DNA of 64,000 bases from Variovorax sp. EL159 (GTDB taxonomy: Bacteria; Pseudomonadota; Gammaproteobacteria; Burkholderiales; Burkholderiaceae_C): assembly GCF_900100965.1 (NCBI RefSeq), contig NZ_FMUJ01000002.1, forward strand, positions 865,869 through 929,868, given 5' to 3'. The notes beneath the pieces were generated by a model. That model ran no database searches. It was not told the DNA's origin and worked only from the letters and a program-made list of their open reading frames with translations. Position 1 is the first letter of the stretch, and every line of letters begins with the position of its first letter. Below are positions 44,829 to 54,900 of this stretch, in pieces. A program made the position numbers and the translations under genes.

Positions 44829-45589
44829 TGTCGCTCACGCCGCAGACGCTCTCGCTGCTGTGCCTGCCATGCGCGGGCGCAAGCGCCACCATGTACCTGC
44901 GCTGGCGCCGCTTCCTGCCGCAGTGGGTGCGGATCGTGCCCGTCGAACTGCCCGGGCGCGGTGCGCGCACGGGCGAGGCCTTCGCCGACAACTACGACGC
45001 ACTCGTTGCGCAGTTGTGCGACGAGCAGGCCGAGGCGATGCAGGGCGGCGACTTCGCGCTCTTCGGCCACAGCATGGGCGCGCTGCTGGCGCACGGCATG
45101 GCCAGCCGGCTGCACGACGCGGGCCGTACGTTGCCGCGCGCACTGCTGGTCTCGGCATGCGCCGCGCCTTCGCAGCGCGACCCTGAGCGCTTCGAAGGCA
45201 AGGACGACGACGCCTCGCTCACCGCCGACCTGCGCAAGCAGGGTGGCACGCCCGAAGACGTGTTCGCCAGCGCCGAACTCATGCGCATCACCCTCGATGT
45301 CCTGGGCGCCGACTACCGCATCTGCCGCAGCTTCGCGCACGACGCAGCCACCGGCAGCGTGCCGTTGCCGATGCCGGTCCATGCCTTCGCCGGGCGCCAT
45401 GACGACATCGATATCCAGCGCATCGAGGCATGGTCAAGCGAGACCGCCGGCACCTTCACGCTCGATGCCTTCGATGGCGGCCACTTTTTCATCCGCCAGC
45501 ACGAGGCCGCGTTCCTCGAGGCGCTCGTGCGGCGCCTCGGCCCGCTCATCGCGCAAGAAAAAGCCCATGCACCCCACGCCCTTGCCTGA
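44828..45589 (+). CDS. Type II thioesterase
   Basis: A 253-residue stand-alone alpha/beta hydrolase that clears misprimed carrier domains. LLCLPCAGASATMYLRWRRF opens the fold; the nucleophile is in FALFGHSMGALLAHGMA (GHSMG), the Asp in AFAGRHDDIDIQRI, and the His in DAFDGGHFFIRQHEAA. The GrsT-like pattern and coupling to mbtH place it with the NRPS. It is not a release domain. Confidence 0.93.
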   Translation: MSLTPQTLSLLCLPCAGASATMYLRWRRFLPQWVRIVPVELPGRGARTGEAFADNYDALVAQLCDEQAEAMQGGDFALFGHSMGALLAHGMASRLHDAGRTLPRALLVSACAAPSQRDPERFEGKDDDASLTADLRKQGGTPEDVFASAELMRITLDVLGADYRICRSFAHDAATGSVPLPMPVHAFAGRHDDIDIQRIEAWSSETAGTFTLDAFDGGHFFIRQHEAAFLEALVRRLGPLIAQEKAHAPHALA

Positions 45590-45664
45590 GCGCGCCGCGC
45601 ACGCCAGGTGCCCGAATTTTGAAGCGACGGCGCACTCGGCGCCGTGCGCAAAGGAGTCGACGAC

Positions 45665-46657
45665 ATGAATGAAATGCTCACGCGCTTCGAGCGCAAGGCG
45701 CCGGCCGGGTCCGATCTTCCCGTGTTGATGACGCCCAGCGAGTCCGGCGAAAACCTGCTCTCGGCCGTGGAGCGCCTGCGTCCGCTGATCGAGCAGTCGC
45801 TGCTCGTGACCGGTGGCGTGCTGCTGCGCGGTTTCTCGGTGCCCGGCGTCGAAACCTTCCAGCAGTTCGCCTCGTCGTTCGGCCATCCGCTGCTGAAGTA
45901 CGAGTTTGCTTCCACGCCGCGTTCCGCGGTCTCTGCTTCCACCGGCGCGGGCGTCTACACATCGACCGAATATCCGGCGCACCAGAGCATTCCGCTGCAC
46001 AACGAGCAGGCCTACACGCGCGAGTGGCCGATGAAGATCTGGTTCCACTGCATCACCGCCTCGCCCGAGGGCGGCGAAACACCCATCGCCGACAGCCGCG
46101 CGGTCTACCGGCGCATCCCGGCGCGCATCCGCGAGCTCTTCGAGCCGGGCATTCTCTACGTGCGCAATTTCGGCGAGATGGACGTGCCCTGGCAGAAGGT
46201 CTTCAACACCGAGAGCCGCGCCGAGGTCGAAGCCTTCTGCACCCGCACCGGCATCACCTGGGAGTGGAAGGACGACGACGGCCTGCGCACGCGCCAGCTG
46301 TGCCAGGCCATCGAGACGCACCCGGTCACCGGCGAGCTGGTCTGGTTCAACCAGGCCCACCTGTTTCACATCTCGGCGCGCGAAGCCGAAGAGCGCGAAG
46401 TGCTCGAAGAGCTCTACGGCATCGAGAACGTGCCGCGCAACACCTTCTTTGCCGACGGCTCGACCATCAGCGACGCGATCTTCGCCGAGGTGCGCGAGGC
46501 ACTCGATGCCGAGACTGTGTCCTTCCTCTGGGAAGAGGGCGACGTGCTCATGCTCGACAACATGCTCGTGGCCCACGCGCGATCGCCGTTCAAGGGCCCG
46601 CGCAAGGTGATCGTCGCCATGGCCGAGCCGCACGGCAACCTCGACCGCAGTTTCTGA
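45665..46657 (+). CDS. Fe(II)/2-oxoglutarate dioxygenase, SyrP-like amino-acid hydroxylase
   Basis: A 330-residue TauD/TfdA-fold enzyme. The first metal ligands lie in QSIPLHNEQAYTREWPMKIW (HxE), and the distal His and Arg in VLMLDNMLVAHARSPFKGPR. The SyrP clade hydroxylates the beta carbon of carrier-bound Asp. Beta-hydroxy-aspartate is a usual iron ligand in lipopeptide siderophores of this type, including photoreactive ones. No Asp module is in view, so the substrate module would be to the right. The role is inferred from family and context. Confidence 0.85.
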   Translation: MNEMLTRFERKAPAGSDLPVLMTPSESGENLLSAVERLRPLIEQSLLVTGGVLLRGFSVPGVETFQQFASSFGHPLLKYEFASTPRSAVSASTGAGVYTSTEYPAHQSIPLHNEQAYTREWPMKIWFHCITASPEGGETPIADSRAVYRRIPARIRELFEPGILYVRNFGEMDVPWQKVFNTESRAEVEAFCTRTGITWEWKDDDGLRTRQLCQAIETHPVTGELVWFNQAHLFHISAREAEEREVLEELYGIENVPRNTFFADGSTISDAIFAEVREALDAETVSFLWEEGDVLMLDNMLVAHARSPFKGPRKVIVAMAEPHGNLDRSF

Positions 46658-46679
46658 GCCAGGCACCGGAGTCCACGGA

Positions 46680-49600
46680 ATGACAAACAACGAATCGACG
46701 CCGGCGCAGGGCGGCAGCGCGCGACCGCGCAACTTCGTGGCGCATCTGCGCGCGTTGGCACAACAGCGGCCTGACGACGTCTGGCTCACCATCGCGGACG
46801 AAATCGATGGCGTGTTCAGCGAGCAGCCTTTCACCTACCGCGTGTTCGAGCAACGCGTGCGCGCACTCGCGGCCCGGCTGCAACAGCAGTTCAGCAAGGG
46901 CGACCGCGCACTGGTGATGCTCGACAACGGCGACCACTATGCCGTGAGCATGCTGGCCTGCTTCTACAGCGGCGTGATCGCGGTGCCGGTGTTCCCGCCC
47001 GAATCCACGCGGCCCCAGCATCTGGCGCGGCTCACCGGCGTGGCGACCGATTCTCAGGCGTGCTGCGTGCTGACTTCGTCCGCGCTGTGCGACGCGATGG
47101 TGGCTGCGGGCAACCAGTTCGGCAAGGTGCAGATCGTTGCCGTCGACGCGGTCGACGTCGCGCTTGCCGAGGCATGGCAACCCTTCGAGCCCGTGGACGA
47201 CGACATCGCCTTTCTGCAGTACACCTCGGGCTCGACCTCGGCGCCCAAGGGCGTGATCGTGACGCACGGCAACTTGATGGCCAACGAACATGCGATCCAG
47301 GTCGGCATGGGCATCGGCCCCGACGACAAGTTCGTCTCGTGGGCGCCGCTCTATCACGACATGGGCCTCATCGGCGGGCTGATGCAGCCGCTCTACAGCG
47401 GCATTCCGCTGGTGCTGACCTCGCCGCGCTATTTTCTCGAGCGGCCGGTGCGCTGGCTCGAACTGATCTCGCGCCATCGCGCCACGCTCAGCGGTGGGCC
47501 CGACTTCTCGTTCCGCCTGTGCCTCGAACGCGTGAAAGATGCGCAGCTCGCGCAACTGGACCTGTCGAGCTGGCGCGTGGCCTACACCGGTGCCGAGCCC
47601 GTGCGCGCCGACACCGAGTTCGAATTCATCGAACGCTTCGCGCCCGCGGGCTTCGATCCGGGCGCGGTCTACGCCTGCTACGGGCTGGCCGAGGCCACGC
47701 TGTTCGTCACCGGCGGGCGGCGTGGCGCCGGCATGGTCGCGCGCGGCTTCAGCGCCGACGGGTTGGCCAGCGGCGCGGGCACCCCGAGCGAAGGCGGCAC
47801 GCTGCTGGTCGGCTGCGGCGCGGTGGCCGTCGAGCACGAGGTCGAGATCGTCGACCCGGCCACGCTGTCGGTTGCAGCGCCCGGGCGCATCGGCGAAATC
47901 TGGGCGAGCGGTGCGAGCATCGGCGCCGGCTACTGGGGCAAGGAGCGCGAGTCGCGCGAGACCTTCGTCGAGGTGGCGGGCAAGCGCTGGCTGCGCACCG
48001 GCGACCTGGGCTTCGTCTGCGACGGCGAGCTGTACGTCACCGGCCGCATCAAGGACCTGATCATCGTGCGCGGCCACAACATCTATCCGCAGGACATCGA
48101 GCGGGTCATCGAAGCCGAGGTCGACGCGGTGCGCAAGGGCCGCGTCGCCGTGTTCGCGACCACGGGGCCCGATGGCGAAGGCATCGGCGCCGCGGCCGAG
48201 GTGTCGCGCAGCATGCAGAAGCTGGTGCCGCCGCACGTGCTGGTCGAGGCGCTCGGCGCGGCAGTCAGCGAAGTGTTCGGCGAGCCGCTGTCGGCGGTGC
48301 TGCTGCTCAACCCCGGCGGCATGCCCAAGACCACCAGCGGCAAGCTGCAGCGCAGCGCCTGCCGCGCGGGCTGGCTCGACCGCACGGCCGATGCGTATGC
48401 GATCTTCGAGCACGGCCGGTTCGTCAAGGGCGGTTCGTCTTCTGAAGTACTGGCCGCCGAACTCGACGACACCGAGCGCGCGGTCGACACCATCTGGCGC
48501 GAGGTGCTGAAGGCCACGGCAGAGAAGCCCTTTGCGCGCGACGCCCACTTCTTCACCCGCGGCGGCAGTTCGCTCACGGCCACGCAGGCCGCGGCGCGCA
48601 TCGCCGCGCAGTGGGACATCGACTTTCCAGCGCGCCTGATGTTTGAGCATCCGCGCCTGCACGCCTGCGCCGATGCCGTGCGGCAACGGCTTGCACAAGG
48701 TTCGCGCGAACGCCCCGCACCCGTTGCCGTGTTGCCGGCCGCGCGCAGGCAGCAAGGCCTGCCGCTGTCGCATGCGCAGGAGCGCCAGTGGTTCCTCTGG
48801 CAGCTCGATCCGCGCAGTGCCGCGTACCACATGAGCGGCGCGCTGCGCCTTCACGGGGCGCTCGATGCCGATGCCTTGCGCGCGGCGCTCGGCGATCTCG
48901 CTGCGCGCCATGAATCGCTGCGCACCGTGTTCCGCGCCGAGCCCGACGGCACGGCCGCGCAGTGGATTCAACCCACGGGCGTGTTGCCCCTGCAACTGAT
49001 CGACCTGCGCGGCACGCCCGCCGGCGAGAAAGACGCGCAACTGGCACAACAGGCGCGCCGCCTCAAGGCCGAGCCCTTCGACCTCACGCAAGGCGGCCTG
49101 TTGCGCGCCGCGCTGATCCGCACGGCAGACGACGACCAGGTGCTGGTCGTGGTGATGCATCACATCGTGTCCGATGGCGCCTCGATGCAACTGCTGCTCG
49201 ACGAGCTGGCGGCGGGCTACGTCGCACGTTTGCAAGGCGGTGCGGCACAGCTGCCCGTGCCACAGGTGCAGTACGCCGACTACGCCGTCTGGCAGCGCGG
49301 ATGGCTCGCGGCCGGCGAGGGCGAGCGCCAGCTGGCCTGGTGGCATTCGCAGCTTGGTGACGAACACCCGGTGCTCGAACTGCGCACCGACCATCCGCGC
49401 CAGCCGCAGGGCAGCTACCGCGCGGCCCGCCACGCCTTCGAGCTGCCGGCGCCCCTGCTCGCGCAGTTGCGCGAGCTTGCGCAGGCCGAAGGCGCGACGC
49501 TGTTCATGATGCTGCTGGCGGGGCTGCAGGTGCTGCTGCATCGCTACAGCGGCCAGCAGGAGATTCGCGTCGGCGCCGCCATCGCGAACCGCAACCGCGT

Positions 49601-51980
49601 CGAATTCGAGAGCGTCATCGGGCTGTTCGTCAACACGCTGGTGCTGCGCAATGCGATCGACGGTCGCACGCCGCTGTCGCGTGCCCTTGCGCAGGCCCGC
49701 GAGGCCGTGCTGGGCGCGCAGGCGCACCAGGACCTGCCGTTCGAGCAACTGGTGCAGAAGCTGCAGCCCCAGCGCAGCATGAGCCAGAGCCCGCTGTTCC
49801 AGGTGATGTTCAACCACCTGTTCGAAGACCACCGGGCGCTGGCGCAGATCGACGGCATCGCGGTCGCCGATCACGCACTGCCCGACCTGCAGGCGCAGTT
49901 CGAGCTGGTGCTCGAGGCGCGCGAACGGCCCGACGGGCGGCTGAAGCTCGACCTGATCTACGCGGCCGAATTGTTCGAGCCCGCAACCATCGGGCACATG
50001 GCCGATCACTACGTGGCCATCCTCGGCGCGCTGGCTGCCCGTGCCGATCAGGCTGTCGGCGACATCGACCTGCTGGCCGAGCTCGAGAAAGCGCAGCTCG
50101 CGCAATGGAGCGTGAACATGCACCGCGAGCCCGATCTCCAGCCGGTGCACCGCATCTTCGAGCGGCACGCGCACAGCCGGCCCCAGGCCACGGCACTGCT
50201 GGTGGGCGACGAGGCCCTGAGCTTTGCCGAACTCAACCGCCGCGCCAATCGCCTGGCCTGGCGCCTGCGCTCGCTGGGCGTCGGCCCCGATGTGCCCGTC
50301 GGCATCGTGATGGAACGCTCGGTCGAGATGGTCGTCGGCATCCTGGCCATCCTCAAGGCCGGGGGCGCCTACCTGCCACTGGACCCGGAGTACCCGGCGC
50401 AGCGGCTCGCGTACATGGTGGCCGACAGCCGCATCGCGTTGCTGCTCACCCACCGCGCCACGCGCGATTGCATCGCCGTGTCGCGCGATGTCGCTGTGCT
50501 CGAGATCGACGGGCTCGATCTGAGCACCGAGCCGGAATCCGATCCGCAGGTGCGTCTGCATGGCGAGAACCTTGCCTACGTCATCTACACCTCGGGTTCC
50601 ACCGGCAACCCCAAGGGCGCGGCCGTGCGCCACGATGCGCTGCACAGCTGCATGGCGTGGATGCAGCGCGTCTATGGCCTCGGCCATGACGACACCGTGC
50701 TGCACAAGGCGCCGTTCGGCTTCGACGTGTCGGTGTGGGAGATGTTCTGGCCCATGACCGCAGGGGCGCGACTGGTGGTTGCCAACCCTGGCGATCACCG
50801 CGATCCGGCGCGGCTGGTGGCGCTCATCCAGCGGCACCAGATCACCACGTTGAACTTCGTGCCCGCGATGCTGCAGGCCTTCCTGGCGCATCCGGGCATC
50901 GAGGCCAGCACGCGGCTGAAGCACATCATCTGCGGCGGCGAGGCCATGCCCTCGGAGACGCAGAAAGAAGCTTTGCGGCGCCTGAGCGGTGCCACGCTGC
51001 AGAACCTGTATGGCCCGACCGAGACCACCATCCACGTCACACGCTGGACCTGCAGGGACGACGGCCAGAGCCTCGTGCCCATCGGCCTGCCGATCAGCGA
51101 CACGCAGACCTACATCCTCGATGCAGGCCTCAACCTGGTGCCGCGCGGCGTGGCCGGCGAGCTGTACCTCGGTGGCGTGAGCCTGGCGCGCGGCTACCTG
51201 AACAAGCCGGCACTGAGCGCCGAGCGCTTCGTCGCGAACCCGTTCGGGCGGGGCGACAGGCTCTACCGCACCGGCGACCTCGTGCGCTGGAACACCGAGG
51301 GCCAGATCGAATACCTGGGCCGCATCGACCACCAGGTGAAGGTTCGCGGCTTCCGCATCGAACTTGGCGAGATCGAGGCGCAGTTGCTCGCCCAGCCCGC
51401 CGTGCGCGAAGCCGTCGTCGTGACCCGCGAAGGCCCGGCCGACGCTTCGCTCATCGGCTACATCGCTGCCCATGCGCACGAGGCCATCGACACCGCGGCC
51501 CTGCGCGAGCGGCTTGCGCAGGTGTTGCCCGACTACATGGTGCCGCGCGCCATCGTCGTGCTGGCGGCGCTGCCGCTCAATGCCAACGGCAAGGTCGACC
51601 GCAAGGCGCTGCCCGAGCCCGAAGGCATGGGCCGCGCGAGCACCTACGAGGCGCCGCAGGGCGAGGTGGCCCGCATGCTCGCGGCCATCTGGTCCGAGGT
51701 GCTGAAGGTCGACCAGGTCGGCCTGCACGACAACTTCTTCGACCTCGGCGGCCACTCGCTGCTGCTGATCCGCGCGCACCGGCTGCTCGAAGACCGGCTG
51801 CAGGCGACGGTTCCGCTGGTTCATCTTTTCAAGTACCCCACCGTCGAATCGCTGGCCCAGTGGATCGAGCAGGGCGGCGCCAAGGCGGCGTCTTCCTCTG
51901 CCGCCGCCAGCGACGAGCGCGCGCTGCGCCAGCGCGCCGCGATGCTTCAACGCCGCCAGGCGGCAGAGAAAGTGCACTGA
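46680..51980 (+). CDS. Lipo-initiating NRPS: FAAL-ACP-C-A-T
   Basis: 1766 residues. Fatty acyl-AMP ligase (about 1-585; core YTSGSTSAPKGVIVTHGNLM near 180, YHDMGLIGGLMQPLYSG near 226). ACP with Ser in RGGSSLTATQ (near 630). Condensation domain (about 690-1140) with [10 protein letters not shown] near 827. Adenylation domain (about 1170-1660) with YTSGSTGNPKG near 1300 and FDVSVWE near 1348. T domain Ser in LGGHSLLLI near 1690. Read by position, the specificity residues are D-V-W-N-I-G-L-I-H-K; I do not trust a substrate call, although a basic residue such as arginine, as in related siderophores, is possible. The FAAL activates a fatty acid and the first C domain acylates the first amino acid. 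The PKS gene starts 3 bases later. Confidence 0.95.
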   Translation: MTNNESTPAQGGSARPRNFVAHLRALAQQRPDDVWLTIADEIDGVFSEQPFTYRVFEQRVRALAARLQQQFSKGDRALVMLDNGDHYAVSMLACFYSGVIAVPVFPPESTRPQHLARLTGVATDSQACCVLTSSALCDAMVAAGNQFGKVQIVAVDAVDVALAEAWQPFEPVDDDIAFLQYTSGSTSAPKGVIVTHGNLMANEHAIQVGMGIGPDDKFVSWAPLYHDMGLIGGLMQPLYSGIPLVLTSPRYFLERPVRWLELISRHRATLSGGPDFSFRLCLERVKDAQLAQLDLSSWRVAYTGAEPVRADTEFEFIERFAPAGFDPGAVYACYGLAEATLFVTGGRRGAGMVARGFSADGLASGAGTPSEGGTLLVGCGAVAVEHEVEIVDPATLSVAAPGRIGEIWASGASIGAGYWGKERESRETFVEVAGKRWLRTGDLGFVCDGELYVTGRIKDLIIVRGHNIYPQDIERVIEAEVDAVRKGRVAVFATTGPDGEGIGAAAEVSRSMQKLVPPHVLVEALGAAVSEVFGEPLSAVLLLNPGGMPKTTSGKLQRSACRAGWLDRTADAYAIFEHGRFVKGGSSSEVLAAELDDTERAVDTIWREVLKATAEKPFARDAHFFTRGGSSLTATQAAARIAAQWDIDFPARLMFEHPRLHACADAVRQRLAQGSRERPAPVAVLPAARRQQGLPLSHAQERQWFLWQLDPRSAAYHMSGALRLHGALDADALRAALGDLAARHESLRTVFRAEPDGTAAQWIQPTGVLPLQLIDLRGTPAGEKDAQLAQQARRLKAEPFDLTQGGLLRAALIRTADDDQVLVVVMHHIVSDGASMQLLLDELAAGYVARLQGGAAQLPVPQVQYADYAVWQRGWLAAGEGERQLAWWHSQLGDEHPVLELRTDHPRQPQGSYRAARHAFELPAPLLAQLRELAQAEGATLFMMLLAGLQVLLHRYSGQQEIRVGAAIANRNRVEFESVIGLFVNTLVLRNAIDGRTPLSRALAQAREAVLGAQAHQDLPFEQLVQKLQPQRSMSQSPLFQVMFNHLFEDHRALAQIDGIAVADHALPDLQAQFELVLEARERPDGRLKLDLIYAAELFEPATIGHMADHYVAILGALAARADQAVGDIDLLAELEKAQLAQWSVNMHREPDLQPVHRIFERHAHSRPQATALLVGDEALSFAELNRRANRLAWRLRSLGVGPDVPVGIVMERSVEMVVGILAILKAGGAYLPLDPEYPAQRLAYMVADSRIALLLTHRATRDCIAVSRDVAVLEIDGLDLSTEPESDPQVRLHGENLAYVIYTSGSTGNPKGAAVRHDALHSCMAWMQRVYGLGHDDTVLHKAPFGFDVSVWEMFWPMTAGARLVVANPGDHRDPARLVALIQRHQITTLNFVPAMLQAFLAHPGIEASTRLKHIICGGEAMPSETQKEALRRLSGATLQNLYGPTETTIHVTRWTCRDDGQSLVPIGLPISDTQTYILDAGLNLVPRGVAGELYLGGVSLARGYLNKPALSAERFVANPFGRGDRLYRTGDLVRWNTEGQIEYLGRIDHQVKVRGFRIELGEIEAQLLAQPAVREAVVVTREGPADASLIGYIAAHAHEAIDTAALRERLAQVLPDYMVPRAIVVLAALPLNANGKVDRKALPEPEGMGRASTYEAPQGEVARMLAAIWSEVLKVDQVGLHDNFFDLGGHSLLLIRAHRLLEDRLQATVPLVHLFKYPTVESLAQWIEQGGAKAASSSAAASDERALRQRAAMLQRRQAAEKVH

Positions 51981-51982
51981 CC

Positions 51983-54900
51983 ATGTCGAACTTCAACGAC
52001 ACCACCGGCCCGACCGGGCTTGAGATCGCCATCGTCGGCATGGCCGGGCGCTTTCCTGGCGCCGACGACGTCGACGCCTTCTGGCGCAACATCCGCGACG
52101 GCATCGAATCGATGTCGCGCTTCACCGACGAGCAACTGCGCGAGCGCGGCGTGCCGCAAAGCCTGCTCGATGACCCCGACTACGTGAAGGCCGGCGTGCT
52201 CTTCGAGGGCTTCGACAAGTTCGACGCCAGCTTCTTCGGCTACACGCCGCGCGAGGCCGAAACCCTCGACCCGCAGCAACGCGTGTTCCTGGAGTGCGCA
52301 TCGGCCGCGCTCGAACATGCCGGCTGCGATCCCGAGCGCTGGCCCGGCAAGGTCGGCGTGTATGCGGGCGAGGGCGCCAACGTCTACCTGATCCGCAACC
52401 TGCTGCCGTCTTTCGGCCTCGGCGCGCACAGCGGTATCGCCGACCTGCTGGGCCTGATGAGCGGCAACTCGGGCGGCTCGCTGTGCACGCGGGTGGCCTA
52501 CAAGCTCGACCTGCGCGGCCCGGCCGTGAGCGTGCAGACCGCCTGCTCGACGTCGCTGGTGGCCGTGCACACCGCCTGCCAGGCGCTGCTGAGCCACGAC
52601 TGCGACATGGCACTGGCCGGCGGCGTGTGGCTCAACCTGCTGCAGGAAGGCGGCTACCGCTACCAGGCCGGCGCGATTCTTTCGCCAGACGGCCATTGCC
52701 GCGCCTTCGACGCCGATGCGGCCGGCACGGTGATCGGCAGCGGCGCCGGCGTGGTCACGCTCAAGCGCCTGGACGACGCGCTGCGCGATGGCGACACCAT
52801 CCACGCCGTCATCAAGGGCACCGCGGCCAACAACGACGGCTCGGCCAAGGTCGGCTTCACCGCGCCCAGCGTGGACGGGCAGGCCGAGGTCATCCGTGCC
52901 GCGCAACTGATCGCGGGCGTGTCGGCCGACACCATCGGCTATGTCGAGGCCCACGGCACCGGCACCACGCTCGGCGACCCGATCGAGATCGCGGCGCTCA
53001 CGCAAGCCTTCCGCGCCGACACCGAGCGGCGCGGCTTCTGCGCGGTCGGTTCGGTGAAGACCAACATCGGCCACCTCGATGCGGCGGCTGGCGTGGCCGG
53101 GCTCATCAAGGCCACGCTTGCACTCAAGCATCGCGTGTTGCCGCCGAGCCTGCATTTCGAACGGCCGAACCCGCAGATCGATTTCGCGGGGAGCCCGTTC
53201 TACGTCAGCGCGCAGTCGCAGCCGTGGGCGGAAGGCCGCACGCCGCGCCGCGCGGGCGTGAGCTCGTTCGGCATCGGCGGCACCAACGTGCACGTGGTGC
53301 TCGAAGAGGCGCCCGCCGCGCAGGCGACGGCGGCAACGTCGCAATGGCAGGTACTGCCGCTCGCGGCCAAGGACGAGGCCGCGCTGGCGCAGGGCCGCGC
53401 GCAACTCGCGGCGCATCTGCAATCGCACGGCGAACAGGCGCTGGAAGACGTGGCCCACACGCTGCAGAGCGGTCGGCGTGCGTTCGCATGGCGCAGCGCC
53501 GTGGTGGCGAACCAGTCTGCGCTGGCTGGGGAAATGCTGGCCTCGCCCGTGGTCGCCGCGACCCGCGTGCCGGCTGCCGCGCCCGGCGTGGTGTTTCTCT
53601 TTCCGGGGGGCGGCACGCAGCACGCGCTGATGGGGCAGGCCCTGTATCGCGACAGCGCGGTCTTCCGCCAGACGCTCGACCGCTGCGCCGCACTGCTGAA
53701 GCAGGACGCCGGCATCGATCTGCTCGACCTGCTGTTCCCCGCCACCGGCGATGAGCAGGCCGCCAACGCGCGCCTGGCCCGCATCGAGTTCGCACAGCCC
53801 GCGCTGTTCGCGGTCGAGTACGCGATGGCGCACTGGTGGATGCACCGTGGCGTTGCGCCATCGATGATGCTGGGCCACAGCCTCGGCGAGTACGTCGCTG
53901 CCTGTCTGGCGGGCGTGTTCTCGCTCGAAGATGCGCTGCGCATCGTTGCCGCGCGCGGCCACCTGATGCAGACCATGGCCCCCGGCGCCATGACGGCCGT
54001 GCCGTTGACCGAAGCCGAGCTTGCGCCGTACCTCGCGTTCGGCTGCGATCTCGCCGCCGTGAATGCCGAGCAACTGTGCGTGCTCTCGGGGCCGATCGAT
54101 GCCATCGAGCGCGCCGAAGAGGCACTGCGCGCGCATCAGCACCAGCCGCGCCGGCTGCATGTGTCGACCGCCTCGCATTCGCGGCTGGCCGACCCCATCG
54201 TCGCGGAACTCGAGCGCCTGATCGCTTCGGTGCCGCGCCATGCGCCGCGCATTCCCTTCATGTCGAACCTCACCGGCCAGCCGATCACCGCGGAAGAAGC
54301 GGCCAGCCCCGCCTATTGGGGGCGGCACCTGCGCGGCACGGTCCGCTTCGTCGATGGCTTGCGCGGTCTCTTTGCCACACCGGGCCGTGTGCTGCTCGAA
54401 GTCGGGCCCGGTGAAACGCTCACTGGCCTGGCACGGCAGCACCCCGGCAGCCAGTCGGCCGCCGGCATCTGGGCCAGCCAGGCCCATCCGCAGCAGCACG
54501 CACGCAATGCGCAGCAGCTTGCGAATGCGGTCGCCAGTTTGTGGACCGCCGGCGTGGCGATCGACTGGGACGCCGCCCGCGAAGGCGCCGTGCGCCGCCG
54601 CGTGCCGCTGCCCACCTACGCCTTCCAGCGCCGGCGCTTCTGGATCGAAGCCGGCGAGGCCGCGCAATCGTCTTCTTCGTCATCGTCCGCATCGGGGCTC
54701 TTCTATGCGCCGACGTGGCTGCGTGCTCCAGCCGCAACACCATCCGAAGCGAAGGCCGCGCCGCAGGGCTGCACGCTGATCCTCGGCGATGCCGACAGCT
54801 TCACCGATCGACTGGCGCGCACGCTCCGCGCCCGGGGCGATCAGGTCGTAGTGGCATTGCGCGGCAAGAAATTCGCGCGCACGGCAGAGCGGCAGTACGC

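Noticed and set aside
46590-51977. Very long open frame on the minus strand opposite the FAAL-NRPS gene (also one opposite 60308-63979)
   Set aside because: High-GC third positions keep the antisense frame open. The translation is His/Arg/Ala-rich without domains, while the plus strand has continuous NRPS motifs.
50735-51982. N-terminal extension of the PKS frame by about 416 codons
   Set aside because: The extension overlaps the real A-T domains of the upstream NRPS in another frame and has no domain content. The PKS starts at MSNFNDTTG, directly before the KS domain.
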